From the NCBI GenBank assembly GCA_001316125.1, contig BBCS01000005.1, positions 1 to 64,000 on the forward strand: a stretch of DNA of 64,000 bases, written 5' to 3'. The translations under genes and the position numbers were made by a program. A model generated the notes under the pieces. The model was given only the letters and a program-made list of their open reading frames with translations. It made no database searches and had not been told where the DNA came from. Source of the DNA: Vulcanisaeta distributa JCM 11213. Its GTDB lineage: Archaea > Thermoproteota > Thermoprotei > Thermoproteales > Thermocladiaceae. Within the stretch, counting starts at the first letter, position 1; each line of letters begins with the position of its first letter. Shown here piece after piece: positions 62,084-64,000 of this stretch.

Positions 62084-63979
62084 TTAGTGGGTTAGTCCAA
62101 GGCCTGCGTCAAGCGTTTCCTTAAACCTCCTCCACCAATTAATGTAGTCCTCATAATCCTCAAACCTCCACTCCTTAGAACCAACCTCCCTAGCCATTGT
62201 TGAGACCACGTCCCTAGCCCTCTCGCTTTCCCATGGCTTGGGCTCCGCATTGGCCTTCATGGAATACTCAACTATCTCCCTATAGATGTCCTTATTGGGC
62301 GGCATACCCGTTACCTCGAGGTATAGCTTATCAAGGACGGGCTCAGCCACCCCCCCCTATGGAATCTGCAAAGCCCTGCATCATCAATTAATGCCTCGGC
62401 AATGGCCCTACTAAGCGATGACTTTGCGAAGTCCTCAGGACCCATGAAGGTTGGTGTGTAATTCGTCCAGTACCTGCCAAGTACGTACATCGGGGGGGCG
62501 ACCATGCCAGGGGGGGCCCAGTATAGGTTTGGTGTTATGTAGCCGTCGTTCCCATAGCTACGTAAACAACCAAATCCTTAAAGGACTTACCAACCCTTAA
62601 GACCCTGTCATGAAACATCTCATCAAGCTTCCTCGCGGCGACCCTAATCCCGTTCTCAGCAATTATCTTAAGCACCTCACTGGATTTCTCAACGAAGCCC
62701 CTAATAACCTCCTTAGCCAGCCTCGCATTCCTCCCTGAGTCAACTTCTGGGTTAAACCTCATTGGATCAAACACAGGCTTATCACTAAGTCCAACCTCCT
62801 CAGGCCTCAGTAAGCCATGATCAATCGCATCAAAGACCCAGGCAACCACATGCCCCATTTCAATCGCATCCAAGCCGTACTGATCGATTAAGTCAACGAG
62901 CGGCACAGCCTCCTCAAATACGTAATTACCGATGAATGGGCCCATGGCGTGGAATGGCTCATAATCCACCTTCTTACCATGCCAAACCTTCTTACAAACA
63001 ACGGAGCAACCAAAATCACCACAGTTATACCAGCTCTTACTCTTAACAAAGACCTCGTCATTAAAGGGCTTCCAGAAAAGCCTCAGTATTGCCTCCACGT
63101 GTTGAATCCTCACCTCCCTGGCAGGTATATGGATTTATAGCCAAAGAGCGGCAATAACTCGCGGTAATGCGGGTAGTTAACGCCGAAGGTACCTCCAGTA
63201 CCCATGCTCGGATCAAACCTATACTTAATGGTCTTCTCATCCATAACCTGCCTAAAGGGCTTCTTGAAGGACTCAATCATTACCTTATTAATGAACTCCA
63301 TGTCATTGACCTTAGCGTACCTAGCCTTATACGTGCCGCCAGCCACAATACCAACTACGTTATGACCCATGGCGAGGGCTGTGCCGGGGGGGCCACCCCT
63401 AGCAGCGAAGTCCTCAGCGCCAGGTCTAAACTCACCCTTCACTGGGTTAATATCGATGGACACCAACGCGCCGTTATACGTGCTTAGTGCGGCGGGTCCC
63501 ACAACCACGGCCCTAGCATTATACTTAACGAAGAAGTCCCTATACGTGTCGAGTAAGTACTTCGTGAAGGCGTAGGCGCCGTGGTAATTACCATAATTAA
63601 AGACTGGGTCTATAATCTTCAATTCAACGCCATCACTTGACAAGAAGATCACTGTCGGCCTCCTCGCCCTACCCGTTATCACCACCGCGTCCATGCCCGC
63701 CCCCCCCATGAACTTATACGCCGCACCTCCCAGGGCGGCTACGTGAATCGTCTTCGTCATTGGGCTCTTAAATACTGCTATTAATCTATGGAAACCAGGC
63801 ATTTTACCACCAACGAACGGGCCCATACCAATTACAAACGGCACGCTTGGGTCAAGTGGATCTAGGCCCCAGGTCCTCGCCTCATTATGTATCCTGACGC
63901 CTAATGTAACCGGCCCTTGCGCGGCCGCGTCCTCAATCCTCCAGGAATTCGCATTAAGGTCTAGTCTAAGTATTTTCAC
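62084..63979 (-). CDS. Tungsten aldehyde:ferredoxin oxidoreductase
   Basis: AOR family: MKILRLDLNANSWRIED start (GTG), GMGPFVGGKMPGFHRL, AGMDAVVITGRA, GPAALSTYNGALVSIDI, SMGTGGTFGVN, the Fe-S cysteines NCGDFGCSVVC and a further Cys in DDAGLCRFHRG. Breaks at about 63115, about 62545 and at C8 62350-62357 (six would restore HRGVAEPVLDK). About 630 residues. It binds tungstopterin and one 4Fe-4S; it oxidises aldehydes to acids with ferredoxin. It may pair with the aldolase in a non-phosphorylative Entner-Doudoroff route. Confidence 0.92.
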
Positions 63980-64000
63980 GTGTATTGCGCTTCTAAACCT

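Noticed and set aside
1..64000. CRISPR arrays, rRNA genes, phage structural or cas genes
   Set aside because: No regularly spaced direct repeats, rRNA motifs or Cas/phage signatures were seen on either strand.

Overview
The window comes from a thermoacidophilic or hyperthermophilic crenarchaeon. It is most likely a Thermoproteales member of the Vulcanisaeta/Caldivirga kind (inference). The markers are archaeal: uS11, eL14, eL37, RadA, archaeal GluRS, Elp3, XPD, UPF0282, DUF354 and DUF169. AT-rich TATA boxes sit about 25-27 bp before start codons, the pattern of leaderless transcripts. GC content looks mid-range by eye, with an AT-rich island at about 45.1-46.8 kb.

Quality warning. Runs of exactly seven G or C are hugely over-represented and runs of five or six are almost absent. 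In many conserved proteins each G7/C7 adds one Gly or Pro at a position where the family has a four-base run. Many genes, including essential ones, also carry frame breaks, mostly equivalent to one lost base at short G/C runs. I treat most of these as single genes with sequence-level errors. The two signals together are the strangest property of the window and need checking against reads.

Layout. 0-11 kb: a Pro/Gln-rich membrane protein, XPD helicase, Elp3 with a nitrilase-like hydrolase, an acyl-CoA dehydrogenase, a ferritin-VIT1 protein, an ATPase behind a palindromic promoter, and urocanase (hutU). 11-26 kb: clan-AA protease-like proteins with Asn in place of the catalytic Asp, a YeiH-type transporter, an arginase-fold protein with altered metal ligands, Fe/Mn SOD, a cation exchanger, a DHPS-like protein, rpiA, hutH, an aminotransferase, thrC, gltX and hutI. 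HutH, HutU and HutI give histidine to formiminoglutamate; the arginase-fold protein is the only candidate in the window for the last step. 26-31 kb: envelope glycan genes (GPT-type transferase, epimerase, DUF354) and small proteins. 31-41 kb: CoA transferase, thioesterase, AMP-dependent ligase, a DUF169 / C_GCAxxG_C_C / flavin disulfide reductase operon, eL14 and an enolase-superfamily sugar-acid dehydratase. 41-45 kb: deoC, uS11, GNAT, RadA.

45-51.4 kb: a radical SAM gene is cut in two by about 5.5 kb of foreign DNA. The insert carries an AT-rich gene of unknown function and two large surface/secreted proteins, one with sequon repeats and one with repeated domains. 51-64 kb: a decayed ATPase, ribH, a YjjX-type NTPase, BtpA, cobalamin adenosyltransferase, complex I subunits J-K-N, a DsbA-like protein, three copies of a palindromic repeat, a SWIM-domain cluster, a tRNA-Arg(GCG), and a KDG-aldolase-type enzyme facing a tungsten aldehyde:ferredoxin oxidoreductase. 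With the dehydratase at 40 kb these last two fit a non-phosphorylative Entner-Doudoroff route.
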